A stretch of DNA of 62,343 nucleotides, taken from assembly GCA_022824805.1 (NCBI GenBank), contig JAJDZE010000152.1, forward strand, positions 1 through 62,343. The letters are read 5' to 3'. The stretch comes from Acidimicrobiia bacterium. GTDB taxonomy: Bacteria > Actinomycetota > Acidimicrobiia > Acidimicrobiales > Poriferisodalaceae. The translations under genes were made by a program, and so were the position numbers. Numbering within the stretch: the first letter of the stretch is position 1; each line of letters opens with the position of its first letter. The notes under the pieces are model-generated. The model worked only from the letters and a program-made list of their open reading frames with translations, did not search any database and was not told the DNA's origin. This document shows, piece after piece, positions 53,862 to 62,343 of this stretch.

Positions 53862-54859
53862 GCGGCTGCGAGTGCTCGGATCCGCTCGCCGATCATTTCA
53901 GCGTTGGGAACCCATTCCTTCTCGAGCGCGGGGCTGAACGGCACCGGGCTGAACGGCGCCCCGACGCGCTCGATCGGGGCGTCCAGGTAGTCGAACGCCT
54001 CCTCAGCGATCCCCGAGGCGATCTCGCCTCCGAGGCCGCCGAACCGCACGGCTTCGTGCACCACGGCGACCCGGCTGGTCCGCTGCGCCGATTGGACCAC
54101 GGTGTCCATGTCGAGCGGCTGCAGGGTGCGCAGATCGATGACCTCGCACTCGATGCCCTCAGACGCCAGCGCGTTGGCAGCCGATGTCGCCTCGTGCACC
54201 ATCCGGCCGTAGGTCACCACGGTGACGTCGTCGCCCGGTCGCACAACTTGTGCCGTGCCCAAGGGAATCTCATAGGGGTCCTCGGGTACCCCGCCTTTGC
54301 GTCCCAGCAAGCGCTTGTGCTTCACGAACACCGTCGGGTTGTCGTCGCGAATGCACGAGATGAGCAGGCCCTTGGCGTCGTAAGGGTTCGACGGCATGAC
54401 CACCTTGAGCCCGGGGATGTGGCACAGCATCGCTTCGAGGCTCTGGCTGTGCTGAGCCGCCGCCGACAGCCCGGCCCCGGCGCTGGTGGTGATCGTCATC
54501 GGCAGCGTGGCCTTGCCGCCGAACATGTACTTCAGCTTGGCCGCCTGGTTCACGATCTGGTCCATGGCAACCAGGATGAAGTCCATGAACATCAGGTCGA
54601 CCACTGGGCGCAGGCCGCTCACTGCCGCCCCGGTGCCGAGGCCCACGATGGCCTGCTCGCTGATCGGCGTGTCCACGACTCTCATGTCGCCGAAGCGCTC
54701 GTTCAGCCCGCGGAACGAGCCGAACACTCCCCCGGCTCGGCCGACGTCCTCGCCCGCCACGAAGACGTTCGGGTCGGCGTCCATCATCTGCGCCAGTCCC
54801 TCGGTGAAGGCGGCTCCATAGGCGATGCGGCGTTCCTCGGTGTCGGTCGGGAGTGTCAT
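53858..54859 (-). CDS. acoB: 2-oxoacid (acetoin-type) dehydrogenase E1 beta subunit
   Basis: 333 residues from an ATG overlapping the E1-alpha stop. It shows VFVAGEDVGRAGGVFGSFRG, RVVDTPISEQAIVGLGTGAA, and the C-terminal domain DDVTVVTYGRMVHEA with VIDLRTLQPLDMDTV and VVHEAVRFGGLGGEI. It pairs with E1-alpha to form the thiamin diphosphate site that decarboxylates the 2-oxo acid, or cleaves acetoin, and passes the acyl group to lipoyl-E2. Confidence 0.93.
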   Translation of the reverse strand: MTLPTDTEERRIAYGAAFTEGLAQMMDADPNVFVAGEDVGRAGGVFGSFRGLNERFGDMRVVDTPISEQAIVGLGTGAAVSGLRPVVDLMFMDFILVAMDQIVNQAAKLKYMFGGKATLPMTITTSAGAGLSAAAQHSQSLEAMLCHIPGLKVVMPSNPYDAKGLLISCIRDDNPTVFVKHKRLLGRKGGVPEDPYEIPLGTAQVVRPGDDVTVVTYGRMVHEATSAANALASEGIECEVIDLRTLQPLDMDTVVQSAQRTSRVAVVHEAVRFGGLGGEIASGIAEEAFDYLDAPIERVGAPFSPVPFSPALEKEWVPNAEMIGERIRALAAA

Positions 54860-55848
54860 GGGGTGGCTCCTGAGTACGCGGTCGGCGTATAGACGTCGAC
54901 CAGCAGGCTGTCGGGATCGGGCAGCGGGCTCTGCTCGGCAAAGGCGATCGCAGCTTCGATGTCTGCCTGCGCAGCGGCGTGCACTGCTTGGGCGCCGTCG
55001 GCGTCGAGCACACCGGCGGATGCCAGCCGATCCTCGAACAGTTCGATCGGGTCTCGCTGCTTCCACTGTTCGAGCTCGTCGTCGGACCGGTATTTCATGC
55101 CGAGGGTCTGCACGCCGTGATGGTTGTAGAACCTGTAGGTCTTGGCCTCGATGAACGAGGGTCCTTCGCCCCGGCGAGCCCGGCTGACGGCCTCGTTGGC
55201 CGCTTCCCACACGGCCACCACGTCCATTCCGTCGACGATCGCTCCCGGCATCCCGTAGCCGGCGGCGCGGTCCACTACATCGGTGATGGCCATCGTGCGG
55301 TCACGGGGCGTGAACTCGCCGTACTCGTTGTTCTCGCACACGAACAGCACCGGCAGCGACAGCGCAGCCGCCATGTTCGCGGCTTCATGGAAGGCGCCGA
55401 TGTTGGAGGCGCCGTCGCCGAAGAACACCACCGAGACCCGGTCGCTGCCCCGGTACTTGTTTGCGAACCCCGCGCCCACGGCGATCGGCACGCCGCCGCC
55501 CACGATGCCGTTCGCACCGAGCATCCCCAGATCGAGATCGCAGATGTGCATGGAGCCGCCCTTGCCCCCGCAGTAGCCGGTGGCCTTGCCCATCAGCTCG
55601 GCCATCATCCCGCCGTAGTCGCCTCCCTTGGCCACCAGGTGCCCATGCCCTCGGTGGGTCGAGCTGATCTGGTCGTCATCGTCGAGGTTGGCGCACACCC
55701 CGGCGGCCACGGCCTCCTCCCCCACGTACAGGTGCAGGAACCCGGGCAGCCGGTTCTGCTCCGCGAGCCTGCCGGCGGCTTCCTCGAAGTGGCGGATCCG
55801 CACCATGCGCCGGTGCAGATCCAGCAGTGTCTCTGAACTCGGATCCAT
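54856..55848 (-). CDS. acoA: 2-oxoacid (acetoin-type) dehydrogenase E1 alpha subunit
   Basis: 330 residues with GAGGGGG as ribosome-binding site. The thiamin diphosphate motif is VVFFGDGASNIGAFHEAANM (GDG ... N), and FLHLYVGEEAVAAGVC, STHRGHGHLVAKG and CENNEYGEFTPRDR follow the AcoA/PDHA pattern. The HHGV segment has the phosphorylation-loop His. It is the first gene of the operon and is divergent from the IlvD-type gene, with 143 bp between them containing the 12-bp palindrome GCTCGGCCGAGC (55920-55931). Confidence 0.93.
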   Translation of the reverse strand: MDPSSETLLDLHRRMVRIRHFEEAAGRLAEQNRLPGFLHLYVGEEAVAAGVCANLDDDDQISSTHRGHGHLVAKGGDYGGMMAELMGKATGYCGGKGGSMHICDLDLGMLGANGIVGGGVPIAVGAGFANKYRGSDRVSVVFFGDGASNIGAFHEAANMAAALSLPVLFVCENNEYGEFTPRDRTMAITDVVDRAAGYGMPGAIVDGMDVVAVWEAANEAVSRARRGEGPSFIEAKTYRFYNHHGVQTLGMKYRSDDELEQWKQRDPIELFEDRLASAGVLDADGAQAVHAAAQADIEAAIAFAEQSPLPDPDSLLVDVYTPTAYSGATP

Positions 55849-55991
55849 GCGAACCCCCTCGTAGCACGGCGCCAGCGCTCCTCACACTAGTTCTGGCCCT
55901 GTGCGGGCATCACGGCCGCGCTCGGCCGAGCTCTCGCTTCGGCGAGGTCAGCGATTCCGTCGCTGTCACGGGCGACGCGTAGTGTGGCCCA

Positions 55992-57854
55992 GTGGCTCCC
56001 GAACCAGATGCACCTGCGACCTCTGAACCCCGTTCGATTCATCCCAGCGGCCCCGATCCCGGCATCGGGCGCGGCGGATTGCGGTCAGCAGCCTGGTTCG
56101 ACATCGAGGGCGATCCGCTCATGTCGGCGCTGTACCTCGAGCGCTACGCCAATTTCGGATTGACACGCGAAGAGCTCCAGTCGGGCAAGCCGATCATCGG
56201 CATCGCCCAGACCGGCTCGGACCTGTCGCCGTGCAACCGCCACCACCTCGAGCTGGCCAAGCGGGTGCGCGAGGGCATCCGTGAGGCGGGCGGCATCGCG
56301 TTCGAGTTCGGCGTGCATCCCATCCAGGAGACCGGCAAACGGCCCACAGCGTCGCTCGACCGCAACCTGGCATACCTGGGCCTCGTCGAGGTGCTGGCGG
56401 GCTACCCGCTCGACGGCGTGGTGCTCACGATCGGCTGCGACAAGACCACCCCGGCCTGCCTGATGGCGGCCGCGACGGTGAACCTGCCGGCCATCGCACT
56501 GTCGGTCGGGCCGATGCTGAACGGCTGGCACGATGGGCGCCGCACCGGTTCGGGCACGGTCGTGTGGAAGGCGCGCGAGCTCTACGCCGCGGGCGAGATC
56601 GACGACGCCGGGTTCATCGACTTGGTGGCGTCCTCGGCGCCCTCGGTCGGCTACTGCTCCACTATGGGCACCGCCACCACCATGAACTCGCTCGCCGAGA
56701 CGCTGGGCATGCAACTGCCGGGCGCCGCGGCGATCCCTGCCCCGTACCGCGAGCGGGCGCAGATGGCGTACCGGACTGGTCTGCGCATTGTCGAGATGGT
56801 GCGCGAAGACCTTCGACCGGCCGACATCATGACTCGCGAGGCCTTCGAGAACGCCATCGTCGTCAACTCCGCCATCGGCGGGTCCACCAACGCCCCGATC
56901 CACCTCAACGCGATCGCCGCTCACCTCGGCGTGCCGCTCGACAACGACGACTGGCAGAAGCACGGCTTCGCAGTGCCGCTGCTGGTGAATCTCATGCCTG
57001 CCGGGGAGTACCTCGGCGAGGACTACCACCACGCCGGCGGTGTGCCCGCGGTGGTCGGCGAGCTGATGCGTGCCGGGCTGCTGCCGCACCCCGAGGCGCT
57101 GACCGCCAACGGCCGCAGCATCGGGGAGAACTGCGCAGACGCCGCGATCGCCGACACCGATGTGATCCGCTCTGCGGGCGAGCCGCTGCTGGCCGACGCC
57201 GGCTTCATCAACCTGTCGGGCAATCTCTTCGACAGCGCCATCATGAAGACCAGCGTCATCTCAGACGAGTTCCGCCAGCGCTACCTGTCCGATCCCGACG
57301 ATCCTGACGCCTTCGAGGGCCGTGCCATCGTCTTCGACGGACCGGAGGACTACCGGGCCGACATCGACAACCCCGAACTCGGGATCGACGAGCACTGCAT
57401 GCTGTTCGTGCGCGGCGCCGGCCCGGTCGGCTACCCCGGCGGCGCTGAGGTCGTCAACATGCAGCCGCCTCCGGCACTGCTGGTGCGCGGCGTCCACTCG
57501 CTGCCCTGCATCGGCGACGGTCGCCAATCGGGAACATCGGGCTCGCCGTCGATCCTGAACGCCGCTCCCGAGGCCGCCGTCGGCGGCGGTCTGGCACTGC
57601 TGCGCACCGGCGACCGCGTCCGGATCGATCTGCGGCGCGGCAGCGCCGACATGCTGGTCAGCGACGACGAACTGGCACGGCGCCGGGCCGAACTGGACGA
57701 TGCCGGCGGCTACCCCGTGCCGCCGTCGCACACACCGTGGCAGGAGATCCAACGAGGGATCGTCAGCCAGTTCGACGAGGGCATGGTGCTGCGCCCCGCA
57801 GTGAAATACCGCGACACCGCGCGCACGCACGGCACGCCGCGCCACAACCACTAG
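55992..57854 (+). CDS. IlvD/Edd-family dehydratase, sugar-acid (pentonate) type
   Basis: 620 residues from a GTG. The iron-sulfur ligands appear as Cys 81 (DLSPCNRHH), Cys 149 ([10 protein letters not shown]) and Cys 222 ([11 protein letters not shown]). The sequence [20 protein letters not shown] is the form seen in arabonate/xylonate-type dehydratases rather than in the biosynthetic dihydroxy-acid dehydratase. It removes water from a sugar acid or 2,3-dihydroxy acid. It may work with the nearby transporters in carbohydrate acid use. Subgroup assignment is a judgement from the motif text. Confidence 0.88.
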   Translation: MAPEPDAPATSEPRSIHPSGPDPGIGRGGLRSAAWFDIEGDPLMSALYLERYANFGLTREELQSGKPIIGIAQTGSDLSPCNRHHLELAKRVREGIREAGGIAFEFGVHPIQETGKRPTASLDRNLAYLGLVEVLAGYPLDGVVLTIGCDKTTPACLMAAATVNLPAIALSVGPMLNGWHDGRRTGSGTVVWKARELYAAGEIDDAGFIDLVASSAPSVGYCSTMGTATTMNSLAETLGMQLPGAAAIPAPYRERAQMAYRTGLRIVEMVREDLRPADIMTREAFENAIVVNSAIGGSTNAPIHLNAIAAHLGVPLDNDDWQKHGFAVPLLVNLMPAGEYLGEDYHHAGGVPAVVGELMRAGLLPHPEALTANGRSIGENCADAAIADTDVIRSAGEPLLADAGFINLSGNLFDSAIMKTSVISDEFRQRYLSDPDDPDAFEGRAIVFDGPEDYRADIDNPELGIDEHCMLFVRGAGPVGYPGGAEVVNMQPPPALLVRGVHSLPCIGDGRQSGTSGSPSILNAAPEAAVGGGLALLRTGDRVRIDLRRGSADMLVSDDELARRRAELDDAGGYPVPPSHTPWQEIQRGIVSQFDEGMVLRPAVKYRDTARTHGTPRHNH

Positions 57855-57896
57855 CGGCCGGCTGACGACACCGGGCGTGCCAGGACGGTCTCAGCG

Positions 57897-58850
57897 ATGA
57901 TCTGGGCGCTGCTGGCGCTGCTGGCGGGACTGGTCCTGCTGGTGTTCGCCGGAAACCACTTCGTGGCGGGCGCGTCGCGCCTGGCGACGGCGCTGCGCAT
58001 GCGACCGGCCGTGATCGGCGCGGTAGTCCTGGGCTTCGGGACCTCGGCCCCCGAGATGGTCGTGTCCGCGTTGGCCTCGATCAACGACAACCCGGCGCTG
58101 GGCGTGGGCAACATCGTGGGCTCGAACGTGGCGAACCTGAGCCTCGGCCTCGGCGTGGCAGCGCTGCTGATGCCCATCCCGTTCTCTCGCACGGCGCTGC
58201 GCCGGGATGTTCCGTGGTCGGTGGCGACGGCAGCCATCTTCGCCGTGCTCGTGGTGGACGACTACCTCAGCCGGCTCGAAGGCGGGTTGCTGGCCGTGCT
58301 CATGGCGATCACGCTGGTGTGGCTCATCCGCACGTCGCGTGATGACGAGTTGCTGCCCGATGCAGGCGGCACTGCCGGCACGACGGCACGCGATGCCGGG
58401 TCCGCGTGGCGCAATCTGGCACGAGCAGTCTTGGGCCTGTGCGGGGTGATCGTCGGCGCCCAGCTCGCCGTGGAAGGCGCCATCGCGCTTGCCCAGCACT
58501 GGAATCTGAGCGGCGGGTTCATCGGCTTCTCGATCGTGGCGCTCGGCACCTCGTTGCCCGAGCTGGCGACTGTGGTGGCAGCCGCTCGCAAGGGGCACAC
58601 CGAGCTGATCGTGGGCAATCTGTTCGGCTCCAACGTCTTCAACAGCCTCGCTGTGGGCGGGGCGATGGGTCTCGTAGGCGCCGGCGCCATCGACGATCCC
58701 TCGCTGACCGGCCTGGGCATCGGGGCGATGATGGCCGTGGTCGTGCTGGCGTACCTCGGCGCCCTGGTGGGCAAGCGCGCCGGGCGCATCGAAGGCGTCG
58801 TGCTGCTGGGCATCTACGTCGCCACCATGATCCTGCTCGGCACCGGCTGA
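57897..58850 (+). CDS. Sodium/calcium exchanger (CaCA family, YrbG-like)
   Basis: 317 residues with ten or so membrane helices in two homologous halves. Each half has an alpha repeat: GFGTSAPEMVVSALASINDN with NIVGSNVANLS, and ALGTSLPELATVVAAA with NLFGSNVFNS. The acidic and polar residues of both repeats are present. A cytoplasmic loop of about 30 residues joins the halves. It exchanges cations across the inner membrane. It begins 42 bp after the dehydratase. Confidence 0.92.
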   Translation: MIWALLALLAGLVLLVFAGNHFVAGASRLATALRMRPAVIGAVVLGFGTSAPEMVVSALASINDNPALGVGNIVGSNVANLSLGLGVAALLMPIPFSRTALRRDVPWSVATAAIFAVLVVDDYLSRLEGGLLAVLMAITLVWLIRTSRDDELLPDAGGTAGTTARDAGSAWRNLARAVLGLCGVIVGAQLAVEGAIALAQHWNLSGGFIGFSIVALGTSLPELATVVAAARKGHTELIVGNLFGSNVFNSLAVGGAMGLVGAGAIDDPSLTGLGIGAMMAVVVLAYLGALVGKRAGRIEGVVLLGIYVATMILLGTG

Positions 58851-58899
58851 CACAGTGCCGCATCTCGCTGGGCAATGGGAACGGGTTCGGCTGCGGTGG

Positions 58900-60369
58900 T
58901 CACGACCTGCCGGACGGGGTCGGGTTGCGCTGCCAGATCCACAGCAGCACGATGCCCACGGCTGACAGCGTGGCCGACGCGTAGAAGGCGCCGACCGTGG
59001 CCCCCACGACGGCTGCAGTGACGCCCAAGATCGGACCGCCGATTCCGGCCGACAGCTCGAAGAACATCGTGAATGTGCTCACGGCTCGAGCACGTTCGTT
59101 GGGTGGGACACCGTCCACTGCGGCCAACATCAATGAGGGGTACAGCAGGGAGCCGCCGAGCGCCATGATCACCACCCCCACGTAGAGGCCGGCTGGCGTT
59201 ACGAAGGTTCCCATGACGGCCATGTCGACCGACGCGCCGATGAGCGCGACCGTCGCCGTGCGCTTGGTGCCCATGGTGTCGGGCAGTTTCCGCCCGAGGA
59301 CCCGCAGCACGAGCACGAGCAACCCGTACACCGCGAAGACCGGGCCGATGTCGCCGAGATCGCGCTCGGTGGCGAGCTTGGGCAGAAAGCCCTGCATCGC
59401 CGGAAAGATGATGATCCCCATGGCAAGGATGGTCCCCGGCCACAGGGCAGGCTTGTAGAAGATCCGGCCGGCGTTCGAGGTGGTCGACGTCGGCTCGTCG
59501 CGAGTCGACGGAGGCTGCGGACGGTTTCCGCCCCGCCGGCCGACGAGCTCGAAAACGAGCGGACGGGCCGCTTGTGCCAAACGGGTCTGCGGAACCTCAC
59601 TGCGGTGCGGCGCCACGCCATCGGGTTCACCGTCCTCGGCAGGCTGAGCGAGTCCGGTGCTCATGCCGGGCACATCGCGAGGAAGCCAGGTGCCCACGAC
59701 GGCCGCGGCTGCCATGAGCACGGCCGCCGCGACGAAGGCCGTGTCGAAACCATCGAGCGGGAGCGATGAATCTCCCCATGCCTTCGTGGCCTCGCCCATC
59801 CAGGGGCCCAAGGCCATACCGAGATAGATCGAGACCGAGAACCAGTTCAGCGCCTCCCCCCGACGATGGGCAGGGGCCAGATCGCTCACCATCGCAGCAC
59901 TGCCGACGAAGAACGCCCCCTGAAAGGCACCGATGAGCAGCCGTACGATCAGAATGGCTGCGTAGGTGTTGGCCCAGACATGGCCGAGGATGGTCAGGGC
60001 GGTCAGGAAGCACCCCGACACGACGAGGAATCGGCGTCCCCGTTCGTCGCCGAGTCGTCCGATGGCTGGCCGGGCCGCGATGGCAGTGACCGCAAAGACG
60101 CTGATCGCAAATCCCACCGCAACATCTCCGCCGCCGGTCTGCTCGGTGACGAGCCACGAGATCAGCGGCATCATTGCCGAGAACGAAAGCGCCGAGAGCA
60201 GCGCACTGAGATTCAGTATCAGAAACGGAGTGCTGAATAGTTGCCGCGAGTCGTCAAGCGGTGGCGCGGCGGCGGTGGCCGCCGTGAACGTCGTCTGTGA
60301 CATGGGCAGATTGCCTCGTGCACGCTCCGCCCAGGATTCATCGACGGCGCGCTGGTCTGGTTCAGCCAT
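58900..60369 (-). CDS. Major facilitator superfamily transporter
   Basis: 489 residues from the ATG at 60369; a later ATG at 60303 is also possible. About twelve membrane helices are seen, with the loop 2-3 motif RPAIGRLGDERGRRFLV and a long hydrophilic central loop (about residues 235-305). The second half repeats the pattern with RVLGRKLPDTMGTKRTA. It resembles drug/metabolite proton antiporters but the substrate is unknown. It is divergent from the molybdopterin oxidoreductase, with starts 42 bp apart. Confidence 0.88.
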   Translation of the reverse strand: MAEPDQRAVDESWAERARGNLPMSQTTFTAATAAAPPLDDSRQLFSTPFLILNLSALLSALSFSAMMPLISWLVTEQTGGGDVAVGFAISVFAVTAIAARPAIGRLGDERGRRFLVVSGCFLTALTILGHVWANTYAAILIVRLLIGAFQGAFFVGSAAMVSDLAPAHRRGEALNWFSVSIYLGMALGPWMGEATKAWGDSSLPLDGFDTAFVAAAVLMAAAAVVGTWLPRDVPGMSTGLAQPAEDGEPDGVAPHRSEVPQTRLAQAARPLVFELVGRRGGNRPQPPSTRDEPTSTTSNAGRIFYKPALWPGTILAMGIIIFPAMQGFLPKLATERDLGDIGPVFAVYGLLVLVLRVLGRKLPDTMGTKRTATVALIGASVDMAVMGTFVTPAGLYVGVVIMALGGSLLYPSLMLAAVDGVPPNERARAVSTFTMFFELSAGIGGPILGVTAAVVGATVGAFYASATLSAVGIVLLWIWQRNPTPSGRS

Positions 60370-60411
60370 GCTAGGGGCGATGCCTGAATCGCTGCGGGGA
60401 ATTTGCCATCG

Positions 60412-62343
60412 ATGAGTGCTGCGACGAACGCTGCGACGTCGGTCGTGCGCGGGGCGTGCCATCACGACTGTCCCGACACGTGCGCCTGGGAAGTCACCGT
60501 CACCGACGGCGTGGCCGTGAACCTGCGTGGCGATCCCAGCCATCCGTTCACCGACGGGCAGCTCTGCCCCAAGGTGAACCCGTACCTCAATCGCGTGTAC
60601 CACCCCGACCGGCTGCTGCGGCCGTTGCGCCGAATCGGGCCCAAGGGAGCGGCCCGGTTCGAGCCCATCGGCTGGGATGCTGCGATCGCCGAGATCGCCG
60701 AGCGGATCGGCACAGCCGTCTCGCAGCACGGTGGCGAAACGGTGCTGCCGTACTCGCTCGACGGCACCCAAGGGCTCGTGCAGAAGGGCGTGCTGGCCGA
60801 CCGGTTCTTCGCTGCGCTCGGCGCCACGCAGCTGAACCGGCACATCTGCGGTGTGACCGCCTGGCACGGCGCCGCCGACGTGCTCGGCATGCCGCTCGGG
60901 GCGGACCCCACCGAGATTGCCGGCGCCCGCACCATCGTGCTGTGGGGCACCAACACGCTGCTCACCAACCGGCACCTGTGGCCCTATGCGGAGGAGGCCC
61001 ATCGCAACGGCGCCAGCGTCATCGTCGTCGATCCGGTCTCCACGATGACTGCGCAGCGGTCCGACTGGCACGTCCAGCCCCGCCCCGGCACCGATGTGGC
61101 TCTGGTGCTGGGCATCATCGGCGTGCTCGACCGAGACGGCCTCATCGACGAGGAGCGTTTGAACACCGTCGCTTCGGGCTGGCCCGAACTGCGTGCCGAG
61201 GCCCGGGCCCTCAGCCTCGAGAGCGCTTCCTCGATCACCGGGGTTGCCGAAGCCGACATCATCTCGCTGGCTCATCGAATTGCGCACGAGCGGCCTGCGG
61301 TGCTGCGTGCGCTCATCGGCATGGAGCACCGCGAGCACGGCCAGGACATCCACCGTGGCGTGGCTGCCCTCGCCGTCGTGTCGGGTTCGGAGTACATGCG
61401 CTCCACGCAGGTGTATTTCGACACTGCGTTCGCCGACATCGTGCCGCCGCCGGGGCCGCAGCGGACCGTCAACATGTCAGCACTCGGCGCGACGCTCACC
61501 GATGCCGGTCTGCGACCGCCGGTCACGGTGCTGGTGAACTACGGCTGCAACCCCGCTGCGATCACGCCCGATCAGAACCGGGTGCTGGCGGGCCTCGAGC
61601 GCGACGACCTGTTCACGGTGGTGATCGAGCAGTTCATGACCGACACGGCGCGCTATGCCGACATCGTGCTGCCCACCACCACCCAGATCGAGCATCTCGA
61701 CCTGATGAACGCGTGGGGGCACCTCTACGTGTCGCTGAACCTGCCGGCCATCGAGCCGCTCGGCGAGTGCCTGCCGAACACGGAGATCTTCCGGCGGCTG
61801 GCCAGCGCACTGGCGCTCGACGCAGCCGACCTCGCCGACAGCGACGAACAGATGGCGCGGGACCTGCTCGCAAGCGGTCATCCTTGGCTCGACGGCATCA
61901 CCTACGAACGGCTTCAGCGGGACGGCTGGGCGCGGCTGGCAGTGCCGGCAGGATGGTCTGCGCTGAGTGACCGGCAGGTTCCCTTGGCACCCGCTTCGCC
62001 TCCCGGCTCGGGCCCCGAGAGAGACGCTGGCGATCTGGAGTCTGCGCCCGCAGACCGTCCGGCCCCGCCGTCGGAGACAGATGCCGGCAGCGTTGCCGCG
62101 GCACCATTCCGCTCGCTTGGGCCGATCCGGCTCGGCGCGCTGCGCTACCGGCTCGCCGCGGAGTCGGCGGACGGGGACGCCGAGCTCGTCGAGCGCTACC
62201 CACTGGCGCTGATGTCGCTCAAGCAGCACCAGCGATTTCTCAACAGCCACTACGGCGGGTTCGAACACCACCTGCCTGACCCGCCCCGGCCCCGCCTCGA
62301 CATCAGCGCCGTCGACGCCGAGGCGCGAGGCATCGCCAACGGT
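60412..62343 (+). CDS. Molybdopterin-dependent oxidoreductase, DMSO-reductase family (partial, cut by window end)
   Basis: An ATG at 60412 opens a frame with no stop to the window end (644 residues). The N-terminal [4Fe-4S] site is CHHDCPDTC ... LCPKV. The Mo/W-bisPGD domains follow, with IVLWGTNTLLTNRHLWP, VIVVDPVSTMTAQRSDWHVQ, RPGTDVALVLGIIGVL and TDTARYADIVLPTTTQIEH. A Cys in RHICGVTAW (about residue 145) lies where a metal ligand is often found, but this is unsure. A low-complexity insertion near residue 530 precedes the expected C-terminal dinucleotide-binding domain. No Tat signal is seen. Confidence 0.88.
   Translation, partial: MSAATNAATSVVRGACHHDCPDTCAWEVTVTDGVAVNLRGDPSHPFTDGQLCPKVNPYLNRVYHPDRLLRPLRRIGPKGAARFEPIGWDAAIAEIAERIGTAVSQHGGETVLPYSLDGTQGLVQKGVLADRFFAALGATQLNRHICGVTAWHGAADVLGMPLGADPTEIAGARTIVLWGTNTLLTNRHLWPYAEEAHRNGASVIVVDPVSTMTAQRSDWHVQPRPGTDVALVLGIIGVLDRDGLIDEERLNTVASGWPELRAEARALSLESASSITGVAEADIISLAHRIAHERPAVLRALIGMEHREHGQDIHRGVAALAVVSGSEYMRSTQVYFDTAFADIVPPPGPQRTVNMSALGATLTDAGLRPPVTVLVNYGCNPAAITPDQNRVLAGLERDDLFTVVIEQFMTDTARYADIVLPTTTQIEHLDLMNAWGHLYVSLNLPAIEPLGECLPNTEIFRRLASALALDAADLADSDEQMARDLLASGHPWLDGITYERLQRDGWARLAVPAGWSALSDRQVPLAPASPPGSGPERDAGDLESAPADRPAPPSETDAGSVAAAPFRSLGPIRLGALRYRLAAESADGDAELVERYPLALMSLKQHQRFLNSHYGGFEHHLPDPPRPRLDISAVDAEARGIANG

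Noticed and set aside
58851..58899. Terminator between the convergent exchanger and MFS genes
   Set aside because: Only a weak CCGCA/TGCGG pairing with a long loop was seen, not enough to call.
60456..61970. Plus-strand frame of 504 codons inside the molybdopterin oxidoreductase
   Set aside because: It is Arg/His-rich nonsense in another frame; the frame starting at 60412 has the iron-sulfur and molybdopterin motifs.
1..62343. tRNA or rRNA genes
   Set aside because: No cloverleaf with a TTCRANNC T-loop was found in any intergenic gap; matches such as GGTTCGAACAC near 62260 lie inside coding sequence.

Overview
The window is high-GC, densely coded DNA from an actinobacterium. It holds a complete Pup-proteasome locus, a Tat/HelY block like that of Mycobacterium and a TrmI gene. 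The gene mix (non-pyrrolysine MttB-type methyltransferase operon, DUF3866, DUF1638, IlvD-type sugar-acid dehydratase) fits an uncultured or marine Acidimicrobiia lineage. That lineage is an inference from gene content; no rRNA gene or other taxonomic marker is present. No tRNA, rRNA, CRISPR array or insertion sequence was recognised. No intergenic gap exceeds about 300 bases; the largest are 16921-17210, 9156-9403, 7132-7367 and 15891-16065.

Layout. 1-727: the end of a DMT transporter and an RNase HI-like protein that has lost two catalytic acids. 797-7131 (minus): a five-gene corrinoid methyl-transfer operon (corrinoid protein, DUF1638, pterin-dependent methyltransferase, ferredoxin/ASKHA activase, MttB-like methyltransferase) behind a palindromic operator. 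7368-16920: prolyl-tRNA synthetase, a SNF2 helicase with a short partner, a DsbA-like protein, a D-aminoacylase-like amidohydrolase and a secreted lysozyme-like protein. 16921-18836: a small accessory islet with hipBA, AT-rich operators and a gene remnant. 18896-23469: a topoisomerase IV-like pair. 23640-28427: a highly charged unknown protein, Nudix and GNAT proteins, a double-domain ThyX-like protein and a lipid-kinase C-terminal homologue.

28424-41751 is the protein quality-control and export core. Read on the minus strand it runs mpa/arc, dop, pup, prcB, prcA, pafA, DUF3866, lepB and then (after a plus-strand GDPD gene) a small membrane protein, tatA, tatC and helY. Pup is encoded directly with a C-terminal Glu, so it needs no deamidation before ligation by PafA.

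41926-49285: a 3Fe-4S-type ferredoxin, a lipoprotein serine protease, trmI, three small membrane proteins, a LON-domain protein, a PBP4-type carboxypeptidase, a ROK sugar kinase, a peroxiredoxin and a ThrH-type phosphatase. 49419-55848: an extradiol-dioxygenase-like VOC protein, an acyl-CoA dehydrogenase and a 2-oxoacid (acetoin-type) dehydrogenase operon with an AcoX-like kinase. 55992-62343: an IlvD/Edd dehydratase, a Na+/Ca2+ exchanger, an MFS transporter and a molybdopterin oxidoreductase cut by the window edge.

The non-coding signals that stand out are a 95-bp dispersed repeat present twice (4581-4675 and 47999-48093), each copy filling the gap after a stop codon, and a 36-bp tandem repeat at 42148-42238 that forms three GNRA-loop hairpins whose stems change in a compensatory way.
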